Assembly: GCF_019649055.1 (NCBI RefSeq)
Contig: NW_026570238.1
Span: 868,001-932,000 of the forward strand
Length of the DNA: 64,000 nt
Origin: Paramacrobiotus metropolitanus
Lineage: Eukaryota > Tardigrada > Eutardigrada > Parachela > Macrobiotidae
Reading direction: 5' to 3'
Under the pieces are notes generated by a model. It had not been told where the DNA came from and made no database searches. It saw nothing but the letters and a program-made list of their open reading frames with translations. Shown one piece after another: positions 1 to 11,192 of this stretch. A program made the position numbers and the translations under genes. How positions within the stretch are numbered: the stretch's first letter is position 1; each line of letters starts with the position of its first letter.

Positions 1-183
1 TACATTCAATTCTGCAGTCAGTGATATATAATCTCAAATCTGCTGCCACCTGGCACAGCATTGGTCGGTGTTTAGCTTCGTACATGATTTGATTATATTA
101 TAGTAGTGATTATGAGGTCCGACATCGTCGATATGTGAAATTTCTGACCGCAGAAAGTTTGTTTTGAGCATGGCTACTTGCAG

Positions 184-914
184 GTCGAGATAAATTTCGG
201 GTGAACAACGTGGCGACGCGGAAACCAAACCGGCTAGCTCGAACACCACAAGAAATCTTTACCCTTGTGCGACATTTTAAGGATCAAGAGGTTGACTATT
301 CCCTAGTTTCCTCCAACTGTGAGCATTTTGCCACTAGTTTAAAATACAAGCAGGACGGAAAAACCAACGAAGAACCCGAAGTTGTCCCAGTTGTGGTGCA
401 TGCAGGCGGGACCAGTTCCCAGGTACGGAGTGCGCAAACTGGTCTCTGCAGCGCATTTGTGTTATATCTGCTTAATTTCATTTTGAAAGCTTAAAAATAA
501 TTTCTTATTGCTTGTGTTGCTTTTGTCCGTGCGAAGCTTTCAGAATTTTCTGATAGCAGTTAATTATTAAGTAAGGTATTTGTGGTATTAGGGATCTTGC
601 TTGCGTGCTTTTCGTAATACAAGCACATTTTGTTTCAGACTAGTTTGTTTTCAAACCTATTTTATACTGATCTTTTCAAAATTTTTTATTCAAGTTCAGT
701 GTTGACTGTTTTTACTTTTGGATAGGTGAGGCGTGTGGTGCAATTGATAAGTATCGGGATGGTCGCAGTTGCGGGATTATTGGGAGCGGCCGTCGGAAGC
801 CTTATGTTCGGCGGTAGAACCGCTGCTGCCAGCGATGTTGTTGACAGCTCCGGACCGGTGACCAAAAAAGTCAAAGCAGAGGAAAAAAGAAACACTACAG
901 AAGGGGCCAGCTAA
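184..914 (+). CDS. PLAAT/HRASLS-like (LRAT-domain) phospholipid acyltransferase, 3' part
   Basis: Two exons are visible, 184-422 and 726-914, joined in phase 0; the 5' part lies outside the window. The first exon begins after a ttgcag acceptor and reads DKFRVNN followed later by SSNCEHFATSLKY, which is the LRAT/H-rev107 signature; the Cys of NCEHF is the family's catalytic nucleophile. The second exon gives VRRVVQLISIG followed by a Gly/Ala-rich hydrophobic segment, matching the C-terminal membrane anchor of PLAAT proteins, and then a short lysine-rich tail. Known family members are membrane-bound thiol phospholipase A/N-acyltransferases acting on glycerophospholipids. The catalytic His would lie in the missing upstream exon, so activity cannot be judged. 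A polyadenylation signal AATAAA is at 993-998. The family is confident; the exact subfamily is not. Confidence 0.8.
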
Positions 915-2400
915 AGGGTTAGGAACAACGATGTACCCGCTGTCTACCATTGCAGTATATGCGGTAGCATATGCTTTTGAAAAAGTTTGTGAAATAAATG
1001 GTGCTGAATTTGGGCTTTCGGATAAAAGATTTTATTGGTTTGTCTGCATTTTGTGTATGTGGTGATGGGTTTTGCAATCTGAGTTTGGGTTTTGCAAAAC
1101 GTCGCAGTCGAAGTTGAAATTGCCGTCCGAATAATCCGATGTATGTTTTGACTCACGAGTGTTTTGTCGTGCTGTAAGGTGTTCTGCGTCTGCCATATCG
1201 GCTCTGATTTGTTTGTGCTTTCGCTTAAACCATACAGCGATCAACATTTTGTGTAGTTCTCAGTTTTATCATTTTTTATGTGTAATAAACGGAATTTTTC
1301 TTGTGATATTGTGTAGAAGCTCTGTTGCAGTGCAAATAGTCCTGGAAAAAGCGTATTTTAGTCATTGTTATGGTGCATTATTGTTGGGAAATCATAAAGT
1401 TTGCTAAGTTGTTAGCCCCGTAAACTAAAACTGTATCTGTACTCGCACTTTTACGGCTGTGCCCGGTAATGTCGCAGCTTATGTCCGTGATCTGTTCGTA
1501 CCTACAGTAGTTACGCAAAAGAACGTCTGTGTGCTGTGGTTTCTAAAACATTGTTCAGAAATCGCATTTGGATGGCTGTCGTTTATACTCGTAGTGCAAT
1601 TTGTAATATTTGTAATTAGTAAGTTGGCATCGAAATTTTTGTCGCACTCTAAATCATCATGACCATTCTACACTTGTCGGTGTCATCAGACTGCCTGTAC
1701 AGATTACTTATTTGAACTACGACAGTACGACTGGACACTGTATTGTAGTTTAATAATATTTTCATTGTCCATCGAGATTCTAACAGGTTAGCGGCAAACA
1801 ATACTGTGAGTTGTCGCTATTGAAATTCGGATTCTTTTTGTTTTGTATGAAAAGGTCGGTGGCCTTATTATCAATGTTATTATATGCCAGCGCCGCGGGT
1901 GTAACGGTACAAGTTCGACTCGACTACACTCAAAAATTGCCACGGATTGTGTGTTGTATAACTGCCGTCGTCTACCTTGGCATATTGTAGCAAAAAACTG
2001 CTTAAGCGGCAGAATCTTTAGAAAAGGCATCAACAACCATTGAAGCACATTCTTCGTTCTGCCGTCGCCGAAATGGTACAGTAGAAGTTAATGCTTTGCT
2101 CAAAGTTTAAACGGTATATTTACAAGACGTTCATTTGTTAATCTAATAAATTCCTGGTAATTTTGTACGCTACTGATGTAGGTACGAGTAATTGATGTAA
2201 TTCTGGAGCGTTCCGAAGTTTACATTTTATGTGTGAACGTCGACACAGACGCCTGTCCAACTTTGTTCTAGTCGAAATATTTGCGCGTTTTTGATTGTAA
2301 TGGAACGAGCGGAATTCGGTTCACTTATAAGAGTGCATCGGACACCGTTTTTTCACAATACAGTAACTTTCTCACGTAGTTTGATTTCAAGTAACCATGG
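915..2400. other. Spacer between acyltransferase and fucosyltransferase
   Basis: This stretch has only short overlapping ORFs on both strands (for example 1459-1662 + with a hydrophobic segment and no ATG, and 1032-1247 - whose stop overlaps an AATAAA on the minus strand). None shows a recognisable domain or a convincing splice structure. A possible TATA-like TATAAG lies at about 2327, upstream of the fucosyltransferase start. I see no repeat or RNA gene here. Confidence 0.5.
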
Positions 2401-5327
2401 ATGGCGGAAATGTTATTAGCCAAAATATCCCGTATTTCTCCGGCAATTTTTGGAGGATGTCTTGCAGCATATATGATATTTGCTGTGCTGACTTTCCGAT
2501 CCGATCGCCATGCAGGGAATGGAAGTGGGAAAAGCAATGAACTTCCGGTCGAAAATAAACTGACCACTCCTGGATCGTCTGCCAACGGTAATGCCGGTAC
2601 TTTGGACGACATCGGTCACCCGTCAACGGCGGGGACACCAGCAGTTAACACGGAAGTCGATTTGATGACCGAAGAATATCCAAAAATAATTTTATTCTGG
2701 ACAAAATTTTTTGGTGGACCAAACTCTTTCATGGGAGAAGAAGGGCTGAAACTGAAGGATTGTCCTATAAACAACTGTGTTCTGTCGGACGACCGCGAAG
2801 ATGTGAACATTAGCGATGCTCTGATATTTCATCCCATCGATTTTGATAATCTTGATCTCCCAGTGTCACGACAGCCGCATCAGTATTACATATATTTTGG
2901 TAAGTCTAAACTTTTACGTTTCAACTAACTAGCTAATTATATAACTGAACTGTTTAATCATATTTGTGTGTTGCGTTTTTTATTTGTTTAATCACTTCAG
3001 TACAGATAGATTGTTTAATCTTAACCATGTTTGCCATTGTTGCTGCATCTCGTTAACTGCTTTTTAGTCCTTGTCTGTGTGGCTGAGTGTATTGTTTGTA
3101 CGCCTGAACACAGCAAAAAGCTTTAAACGAATATCTATAGAAGATCTCAGGTTTACGTTCATAAGTGCCGAGGTAGAGAGAAGCGAACAGAGATAGTTCC
3201 CATTTCTGAGTTCCGGTGTCCGCAATATGTGTTGCAGTATTGGAATCACCTCATCATGCCAGCGCCGTCGGTCCACCGGGTTTTTTTAATTTGACGTTTA
3301 CCTATCGCTTCGACTCCGATATCATTGCGGATAATTACCTCCAGTACTTTCGTCCAGTACTTTGGACCCGTCCCGGTGAATTTGATGATTTATGGGCAAT
3401 TAAAAGAAAAGTGTCGGCTATCTTTATGTCGAACTGCGGTGCGCCTAGTCAAAGGGAGAAATATATTGCGATGCTGAAGGAGCATATGCCTGTGGATGTG
3501 TACGGGGCTTGCGGCGACATACAGTGTCCAAGAAGCACACAGAAAGACTGTGATGCCTTGATAAAGCAGTACAAATTCTATTTTGCGTTTGAGAACAGGT
3601 AAGGGAGTTTTTCTTGTGGATAATTGTTGATACTACTAGTGTAAAATAGGTGTGTAAAATAGGTAGGTAGCAGACTTGGCCCATTTTCGCTTTTCCCACT
3701 TTCACCCCACCCCCACCTTGTAGGGTGAACAGCAGGGTGCTTTTTCTTCTGGTTGGGTGCGCGCCGGTGCACCCAACCAGAAGAAAAAGCGGATGACAGC
3801 GATGCAATCAGCTTCCCTATCCGGTTCTGGCGCACATTCGTCACGCATTACGCCAGTGTTCCCATAAAAATTACAGTTTAATTCCCAGCCCAGCCCACCT
3901 CCGGCTACTCAAATTTTCAGCCCATCTCACCTTTTGAACCTCATTTTCATCCCCATTTTTTACAGGCTCAGCGCCGTTAATTTCGCAAGTTTTTCCGCAT
4001 ACCATAGAGTTGCCGGGCGAAAACAAATTTTGGTTCCCAAGAAAATATTTTTACTTATTGATAAAATCCGCGCGGAGCGCGGAAATTTTTGGTTTTTGGA
4101 GCTCGAATGGTGCATTTTTACATGCTCCTAGCCTGAAAAACAGATGAAAATATCAACATTTTTTATTTTTATTTGTTTTCTGGATCCAATCCCATCTTTC
4201 AACAATCCCAGCCCATCTCACCTCATCTGCGGCTCTTTCCCACCTCATCCTCATTTTCACCTAAAAGGTGAGATGGGCTGGGAAAAATGGGAAAAATTTT
4301 CACCTCACCCAAAAGATGGGCCAAGTCTGGGTAGTGTAAAAGGTATCGTAAAATAGTACTACATAGTTCACAGTGCTGTGTCTAAGGTAGTGTAAAATAG
4401 TAAGTACTAGTTTACAGTGGTGCTTACCATTAGTGCATAACTGAATCGTTTACAATTAGATCTTTTGTTGTATTCTGACGATTTGATTGGATCAGAGAGC
4501 GTTTTTTAGTTGACGTCGAAATTAATCCGAAACTTTGATTGTGCATTTACATTTACATGCTACCATTAACATTTACATATCTATACATACATTTAATGAT
4601 TTACATTTGCACACATAGTGTATCCGCAGTAATTTTTCTGTCATTGTTATAGGTAACAAGTACTATCATAAATTTCGATTAAACTTTCCAATCTTAAAAT
4701 TAACTTTTAGCTGATCAATAATCCTTCCACTTTACACACTTAAGAAAAGTTTGTGTTATGTCATACACTTTACACAATGCATCTGTACATTTACCGCACA
4801 AGCCAGTTAATGCCCAAATAAAATAACTGCAAGAATCTCGCTTTTCCAGTATCTGCAAAGACTACATAAGCGAAAAAATCATTCGAGCCTTCGATGCCGG
4901 TGCAGTTCCAGTGGTAATGGGCGGTGCCAATTATTCGACAATTTTTCCTCCCAATTCCGTCATCGATGCCTTAAATTTTGGATCACCGAAAATTCTGGCT
5001 GAGTATTTGATGCACCTTGCGCAAAATAAGAATGCATATTTGCGTCATTTTAAATGGCGCTTCCAACCGGAACAAATGAAATTAGCCCCTTTCCTCAGCC
5101 CTGAGACAGTATCGTTGTGCAAACTTTGCGCCTTGCTCCATGCTGAACCTCGAATTCAGAAATCCTATGCTGATTTGCAACTGTGGTGGGAAAAGGAAGC
5201 CAAATGTGTTACACCGGACTGGATGGCCACCTTCGGTGCTTCCAGTCCACCGCCGTCTGCTCAGCTGGCACCTGGATCGGTCATTTCCGGCTTCGTACCG
5301 TACACACAACCTTTATTGTTTGTATGA
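2401..5327 (+). CDS. Alpha-1,3-fucosyltransferase (GT10 family)
   Basis: Three exons, 2401-2899, 3238-3598 and 4850-5327, join in phases 1 and 2 to a 445-aa protein, a usual length for GT10 enzymes. The product is a type II Golgi membrane enzyme that transfers fucose from GDP-fucose to N-acetylglucosamine of glycans. A signal anchor lies at about residues 11-31, followed by a Ser/Thr/Gly-rich stem and the catalytic domain starting at KIILFWTKFFGG. Family marks are DALIFH, then LESP formed exactly across the first splice junction, and the GDP-fucose-binding motif FENSICKDYISEKI formed across the second junction, followed by GAVPVVMGG. The start ATG at 2401 is favoured over 2397, which is out of frame. 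Intron 2 (3599-4849) carries a transposon-like insertion at 3671-4329. Whether it modifies the N-glycan core or antennae cannot be told from sequence alone. Confidence 0.93.
3671..4329. mobile_element. Non-autonomous DNA transposon (MITE-like) in fucosyltransferase intron 2
   Basis: The ends are inverted repeats: left cagacttggcccatttt (3671-3687) and right aaaagatgggccaagtctg (4311-4329), differing by a small indel. A GGTAG direct repeat flanks both sides (3666-3670 and 4330-4334), consistent with a 5-bp target duplication. The interior has no coding capacity. It holds a perfect 22-bp hairpin (3739-3760 with 3769-3790) and repeated copies of cagcccatctcacct, including an 18-bp inverted pair at 4206-4223 and 4266-4283. 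The superfamily is undetermined. Confidence 0.75.
3739..3790. repeat. Perfect 22-bp inverted repeat with 8-nt loop
   Basis: The left arm 3739-3760 is the exact reverse complement of the right arm 3769-3790, with loop gcgccggt. It lies inside the element at 3671-4329 and is probably part of its foldback structure. Confidence 0.9.
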
Positions 5328-5504
5328 TCGTTAACAATACCCATGTTGCTTTGTGATACGCTCGCAATATAGCGACAGTTACCTCTGCATCTTTCGTTGC
5401 TTACAATTAACTTATGCCAGTTATTAGAAAACGAATTTGTAAAATTGAAATTTTGGATTGTTCGGCGCTGATATGTACCACAGCAAAGATAACAAATAAG
5501 ACTC

Positions 5505-5537
5505 GCAGGTCGCTCGCACTTAGTGCGAGCGACCTGC
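5505..5537. repeat. Perfect 15-bp hairpin with TTA loop
   Basis: The arms gcaggtcgctcgcac (5505-5519) and its exact reverse complement (5523-5537) are separated by tta. The hairpin is about 180 bases past the fucosyltransferase stop, possibly in its 3' UTR. It could form a stable RNA stem or be a transposon relic. Confidence 0.85.
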
Positions 5538-6100
5538 ATTGCCTACCTTGAGTTGTGTTTTAAGTAAAATAATTATACAGATGTATTATCCTAGTATTCT
5601 CAAACATGACTTCTTCAGAGCCAGCAGTATGCCAGTTTCAGCAGTTTATCATAACTGTAAATTGTAAAGAGTCGCGTACCCGCATCAAAAACCAAAGTTA
5701 TTGTACGTAAAAAGTCCCAGATCGACTTATAATTAGAACACAGTACAACGTGGATTAACAGCGCTTTATCTGTAGTCTGTACTCGTACCATAAATAATAG
5801 TGCTAATTTAAGCATAGTACTTGAACACTTATTATTACTGTATTGTCATTAATTTTGAACTGTTAATTATAAGTAAGAATCAATTTTGTGATGTATAGAA
5901 TTTATCAGAAGTACCGGTGATACATATAAATATCTATATTAATGCTGTTATTGCTTAATAGTACACAAAATTAACAAATGATTGTTATTAAAAGAGACTT
6001 ATTAGAGTAGACTACTCTGTGCCCACGACAGCCGCCCATACCGCCGCCTACCTGGTTGACTCAAGCTCAAGCACAAATATCTTGATCTTCGCCAACAGCG

Positions 6101-6168
6101 GCGATGGCACAGTGGCTGTGCTACGTGGATCTCACTCGGTAGCCAGCGGTTCGATTCCGCTCCATCGC
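6101..6168 (+). other. tRNA-like sequence with A and B boxes (tRNA pseudogene or SINE head)
   Basis: An A-box match tggcacagtgg is at 6105-6115 and a perfect B-box ggttcgattcc at 6148-6158. The T-arm stem agcgg/ccgct is complete, and gcgatgg at 6101-6107 pairs with ccatcgc at 6162-6168 as an acceptor stem. The D and anticodon arms do not fold canonically and the unit is only 68 nt, so it is more likely a tRNA-derived SINE head or tRNA pseudogene than a working tRNA. It sits in a GC-richer block, about 6015-6250. Confidence 0.5.
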
Positions 6169-6469
6169 CATTTTTGCGAATGCCTCACGGAACCGCCCTC
6201 TTCGCTGAGATCCCCACGGACAGCCGACTTAGGGCTGACTCTGTAACAGACTATGAATCTGTGCAATTGTTATACATATTATTCCGTTTGAAAAGCTGAT
6301 GGTACTCTTATTATCGAGAAAACACTAAAACACTAAAATTGACTATTCTTTTAAAGTTATTTTCTCGTACAATCGCACAGCGGTACGTAATGGGGTCCAG
6401 AACTGGGCCTTTAATACCATGTAGTACTAGTAGTGCTATCAAGTACTCGTACTTATTTTGTAGGCGTAG

Positions 6470-6737
6470 GGCGCCATCCATAAATTACGTCACGCAAGCA
6501 GGGGGAGGGGGAGATCCTGAAAGCGTTACTGGTTGTTACAAGGGGGAGGGGGGCTTTAAAAATTTGTTACGATTATGACGTCAACATGCTATATCGATGG
6601 AGCCATCATGGAGGGGTTCTAATTTTGTTACGTAACGCTCAGGGGAGGGGATCTCGATTTGTTAGCATAAGTGACACAGGGGGAGGGGGGTATCAAAAAT
6701 GTTCAATTTTCGCGTGACGTAATTTATGGATGGCGCC
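6470..6737. mobile_element. 268-bp MITE with perfect 25-bp terminal inverted repeats
   Basis: The terminal repeats at 6470-6494 and 6713-6737 are exact reverse complements, beginning ggcgccatccataaattacg. TAG flanks both ends (6467-6469 and 6738-6740), suggesting a 3-bp target duplication. The interior has no ORF and carries four G-rich blocks of the type ggggagggg separated by gttac words. Ends resembling this (a catccataaattacgtca core) recur in non-autonomous elements of many invertebrate genomes; I do not assign a superfamily. Confidence 0.85.
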
Positions 6738-7264
6738 TAGTAGAGCTTGTGGAAAATCCACCGATAGTGGTGCAAGCAGTACGACTGTACGAGTACTGTG
6801 GCAAAATAAATACTGAAGTACTTTAATACTGGTTAATCTATACGATATAGATATACAGTACAAAACTAAAGGTACAGTACATGCAAGGGTTTTATTACGT
6901 TTAGATCAGGTTTAATAAAAGTGGTGAGTTGATTACGAAATCGTGAAGACTACTTTTATTGCGAATCCCTACCGTTTGCAGTTTTATCTTATTTCCCCTT
7001 TTATTGCTTCATTTGATAAATCCGCTTGGAGCGGTATCATAGTACTTATTACCACACACTTCCAAGTTCCAGCGTACCGTGCTGTACATTTCGCGTAGGT
7101 TCCATGCTGCCTTCTGACGACTGTTCTAAGTAAAGTCTCAAGCCCTAGCCGACAGATTTGCTTTGAACAGAGAGGCGCATGCTTTGGGTTCTTCTTGTAT
7201 TTGGACCACCACTTTTTTAGGAGTCCTCCCTTTGTATTTATCCTTACAGTTTCGTGCATCTGAG

Positions 7265-8827
7265 ATGGAGATCTCCTACGTTTTTATCCTTTCATCCTTT
7301 GCACTACTTTTTTGCATTACAGGTATGAAATTGTGTGACAAGAGAATGTGTATAATCTGTTAACGGACAGTAATGCACCGTATTAAAATAATTAATTTGT
7401 TTACGGACAATGTCACAATAGTGCAATGTATTAATTTGTTTCTTGTTTATTTAATTTGTTTTATTGTTTTTTTTTCACGAAGCCTATTTTAATAATTTCG
7501 TGAATACGTTAATTACTGTCTACTTCGCATCTTCTAATTTTTACTTCACATCTTCTATCCTGTGGGCAATTAATGTTCAGCTTGCAGCATTTTTTTTTCT
7601 ACTGTATAATATTTTAATTTTCAGTTTTTTCCTTCTGAAATAACTAGATTTAAAGTTATGTCCGTAGTTAGGAAAAAATATACAAAACTTGTAGTAAGGT
7701 GCTACACTGGGAGGCACAAATTGTTAAGTTTGTTACTGTTTACTGTTTCATTGTTGACATTATTGAAGCTTGAAAATATTGTTGTAGCATTATCATTGGA
7801 ACGTTGTTGCTTTTAGTTATACGAGTACAGCTTATACTTGTTTAATGAGAAAGGCACTTTTGAGGTGTGTAAGAAGTTTTAAATGATGAGTTATGATAAT
7901 TGATAAGTGTCTGACTTCTGTTCCACAATTCGGAATATTTTTGCTGAATCCGAATTATTGGTTGATGGTTTGACAGGAGAGACAAGCTAAGATTTCGATC
8001 ATTAACATTATGGCTTCATTAGGTTTTTAAGTTTCTTTCGCATAAACTGATAAACATATTGGAATTGTAAGATTTATTCCCTTTGTTGTAGGCAACGGGG
8101 TGGACGGTCTGAAATGTTTTGTTTGCGATAGCGTGACTAATCCTAAGTGTGGAGACGATCCCAAGTTTGATCCTGCTGCGCTTCCTTCGGTGGACTGTGA
8201 TCAGTGGTGTAATGGCCGGGGTGGTTATATTGTGTACAATAACAGTGCTCCTGCCAGTTCTTCCGATATACAGCGGAATTATCCTGCCGAACCGTGTCCA
8301 GTGCCCCCTCAAAAATTTCACGTTTGTCGCAAATTAAAGCAAAGCGGTAAGTGCCATTTGGCTTTACAAGAGTGCATTGGTACATAATTGTTGTGTTGTG
8401 AAATATGGCCAGAATTTGATTGAATGAATGTTGGTCACGGAAAAGCGAAATTTAGTTGTTGTCACGTATGACGTGCTGGATCTTTCGGAAATGTTTTCGA
8501 GCTTAAAATTTCAAAAATTTAGTTCTATTTGATGTACGCTGTAATTAATTTCGTTGAATATTTTGTGACTTTACTTGATTCAAACTTTTTGTTCTTCTAG
8601 TGACCACCAAAAAGGAAAACAACGGCTACGCTGTTTTGTCAGTTGTCCGAACTTGTGGATTTGAAGGATTGAATTCTACCAGGCCTAATGATTATCGCGG
8701 TGTCGCAGCCAGCAAAAGCGATGTCTACAACTGCTTAACGGACGAATGCAATACTGGCGCCAATGTTGCTTGGTCCTTCTCCATCACTCTGGGCTTCCTG
8801 TTTGTTCTTCTAGTATTAAGCTTTTAA
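7265..8827 (+). CDS. Three-finger (Ly6/quiver-like) GPI-anchored protein
   Basis: Three exons, 7265-7322, 8092-8346 and 8601-8827, joined through phase-1 introns, encode 179 aa. Exon 1 is a signal peptide (SYVFILSSFALLFCIT). The mature chain opens GLKCFVCDS and closes with NCLTDECNTG, the first and last Cys motifs of three-finger domains, with further Cys residues between. The C-terminus is hydrophobic after a small-residue NTGAN stretch, as expected for GPI attachment. Members such as Drosophila quiver/sleepless and vertebrate Ly6 proteins act at the cell surface, several of them modulating potassium channels or nicotinic receptors. A nicotinic receptor subunit is encoded about 23 kb downstream, but any link is only inference. 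The paralog cannot be named. Confidence 0.82.
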
Positions 8828-11192
8828 ATTGCCGACAGATTGATACCCCGAATTTCGCTATGCGTTTTGAATGTTGCTGTTGTGATTGTTGAAAATAGTC
8901 AGTTGTTGTCATCATGTGGCCCCGCGGTTATTGATCAGCGCTTTATTTCGGTATTCGGCTCCTAGTGTCACTTGTTTGTGTCTGTGTTTTTAGTAGGTTT
9001 CTTAATTATTTTGACAGCTGCAGTGGAAGTCAAAGGTGTTGCATTTATATTATACTGTTTTACGGAACCGAAATGAAACGGTATGGATACTGGAAGGTGT
9101 GCGAATTTGTGTATTGTGTCAGTTGTGTGACTCCAAAGAAAAGCTTAGTTTCAAAACAGTGTTCCCGGAATTGTCTTTCTAAGGTATCTACTGCTAATAT
9201 CTGATCACAAAATGGACTTCTTGGTCTCATATCTGCCTCAGGTCGCAAAATACGAGCAAGTGCGACGCTACTGGATATACAGATGCCAGGATAATGAGGG
9301 CGGTAAAAATTATCGAGCTTTTAATCTGACGACCATTAATCTACAGGAAAGCCGACAATTAAAATTGACTTTATACTCGTAGTATCTGTAGGTATATCTG
9401 CACAATATTTACCTGTACTTGTAGAATATTGTAGAAGTACTTCTATAGATACTGACATACCCTGACATACCGTGGTACGGCCGTACAGCTGACATACCGT
9501 GGTACGGCCGTACAGGTATGTATGAGGTATTTTCGTAGGGTTTTCATAAATTGATAGCTATACCGTAGGACTCTTGGGATACTTTCATCATCTTCCGTTT
9601 ACTTTTGAAAACTGTAAATCCGTTATTTTACTGCATATACGTTATAACAAAATAAGTTAATAACAATGTAACTAATTCGTACACTAATGATTTATACCCG
9701 GTTCTATTCGAGAAAAAAGCGCCCATGTCTACTTCATCCAAAAGATGTCCTTTGGATGGTTTTTTTTTGAGTTTCAAAAAGCCATAATATAGTTACGTAG
9801 ACCATGTATTTTAGACGTGAAAATGTACATAAAAAGGGGCTCCATAAGTATACTGAAACATGCCGTTCTAAAGACGGCGTGTTGTGCTCCGACGATGTCT
9901 AAAGCACGTCAAAAAATTGCTGGCCGTAGAACCGGGATACCGTCTTTGAGGTCACATTGTATACATATTGTATAATATGGTCTATGGATCACCGACAACG
10001 TTTTTTCAAATTTTCTTAAGTACGATAAACTTGTTTTTATAACATCCGCTTGCGCGTAGACGATTTTTTTACGCATGTACGTGCAATATTTCTACCCACG
10101 TACATTTTCGCGAAGCCGTTTTTGTCTATTTTCAAAGAAAAATTTAAATATTCGCTTTTTTTTGTAAATTATTCGTAAATATTTACGATGTAATACAACA
10201 CTCACTGTGAAACATGTTTTTGTTTTAAAGCTACCTCAAAATTCAGATATATATTTTCGTTATCGTTACGTTAATTTGTGGCCAGTTACGGTACAAAAAA
10301 CATGTAATCTAATTGCTATGTTAACAGGCTGTTTTAATTTTAATGTTTTCTTTAGAACTAATGCGGGCTTTCTTGGAGCTGATGACACATAATGATAGCT
10401 GGTGTGTTGTACAACATGTACATCGCGATCGAGCGACACACGTGATGGACCCGTGGTCAGTAGTATCCAGCATTATAACAGTCCGCACAACTTTCGACAA
10501 TTGCATTAATACTTACTCGCCGTTGACTGACGGGCGGACCCTGATGCTGCGGAGCGGTGGAAGTGGAATAAGGCTGAAATGGAATCCAGTACAAAAGGTC
10601 ACATCTTACCCTTGAGAATGACGTGGGCCTTAGGAACCCAGTAAGTTCGTTCTCGAAGGAGATACGTGAGTCCAATACCCGCGATGCACTAATGTGGCGA
10701 TATATTACGGCTGACACTCACAAGTCAGACGAGCAGTCTCGAGCTCGACCTTGGAAGAGTGGGTGGTCAGGTGCACAGGTAATCCGCAATTGTTTTAGCC
10801 GACGGTCACCACAATATTGATTTTCTTGTTTACCTTGTTACTGTGCAACATTAGCCGCATAACGACTACAACTGAGAATTTTTTCATAATAATATTGTAT
10901 ATAAGACTACGTGGCGGCGTTTCCTGACTGGATCGTTGAGCCGCAAATGTTTTGCTGCTTATAAACGAATCGAATACAAGATTAACTAAGTAATTTTGTT
11001 AATGGTGCGGCGTGGTTATCTATATAATTATGCAACATGTATCTCCCGATGGTTTACCTGAGCGCGTATAAAGAACTATTATAATGTGGATATTATCGAA
11101 CGATATTTCTACAGTCAGCCATGCACCGGTATTATCAATTACTTTGCACATGTTGATCAGCATCTTGCCAATGGGTTACAGAGCTGCAGATA
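8828..11192. other. Spacer between Ly6-like gene and acidic secreted protein gene
   Basis: A perfect tandem 27-bp duplication is at 9462-9515, and a short imperfect hairpin (acatgccgt/acggcgtgt) is near 9868. A GC-richer patch at about 10390-10790 is open on both strands (10343-10615 and 10623-10820 +, 10457-10717 -), but no domain or consistent exon structure is evident. Confidence 0.5.
9462..9515. repeat. Two perfect tandem copies of a 27-bp unit
   Basis: The unit starting ctgacataccgtggtacgg occurs at 9462-9488 and 9489-9515 with no mismatch. It contains the palindrome tacggccgta. A partial copy (ctgacatacc) immediately precedes it. Confidence 0.85.

Larger units (their letters stand above)
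5328..7264. other. Spacer between fucosyltransferase and Ly6-like gene
   Basis: There are no convincing protein genes. The stretch contains a perfect hairpin at 5505-5537, a GC-richer unit at about 6015-6250 holding a tRNA-like Pol III promoter, and an inverted-repeat element at 6470-6737. The rest is AT-rich with scattered GTACTCGTA-type words. Confidence 0.6.

Noticed and set aside
1788-2048. Overlapping ORFs on both strands before the fucosyltransferase
   Set aside because: No domain, no splice logic and mutual overlap suggest chance.
6101-6168. Functional tRNA gene
   Set aside because: The acceptor and T stems pair but the D and anticodon arms are not canonical and the unit is only 68 nt.
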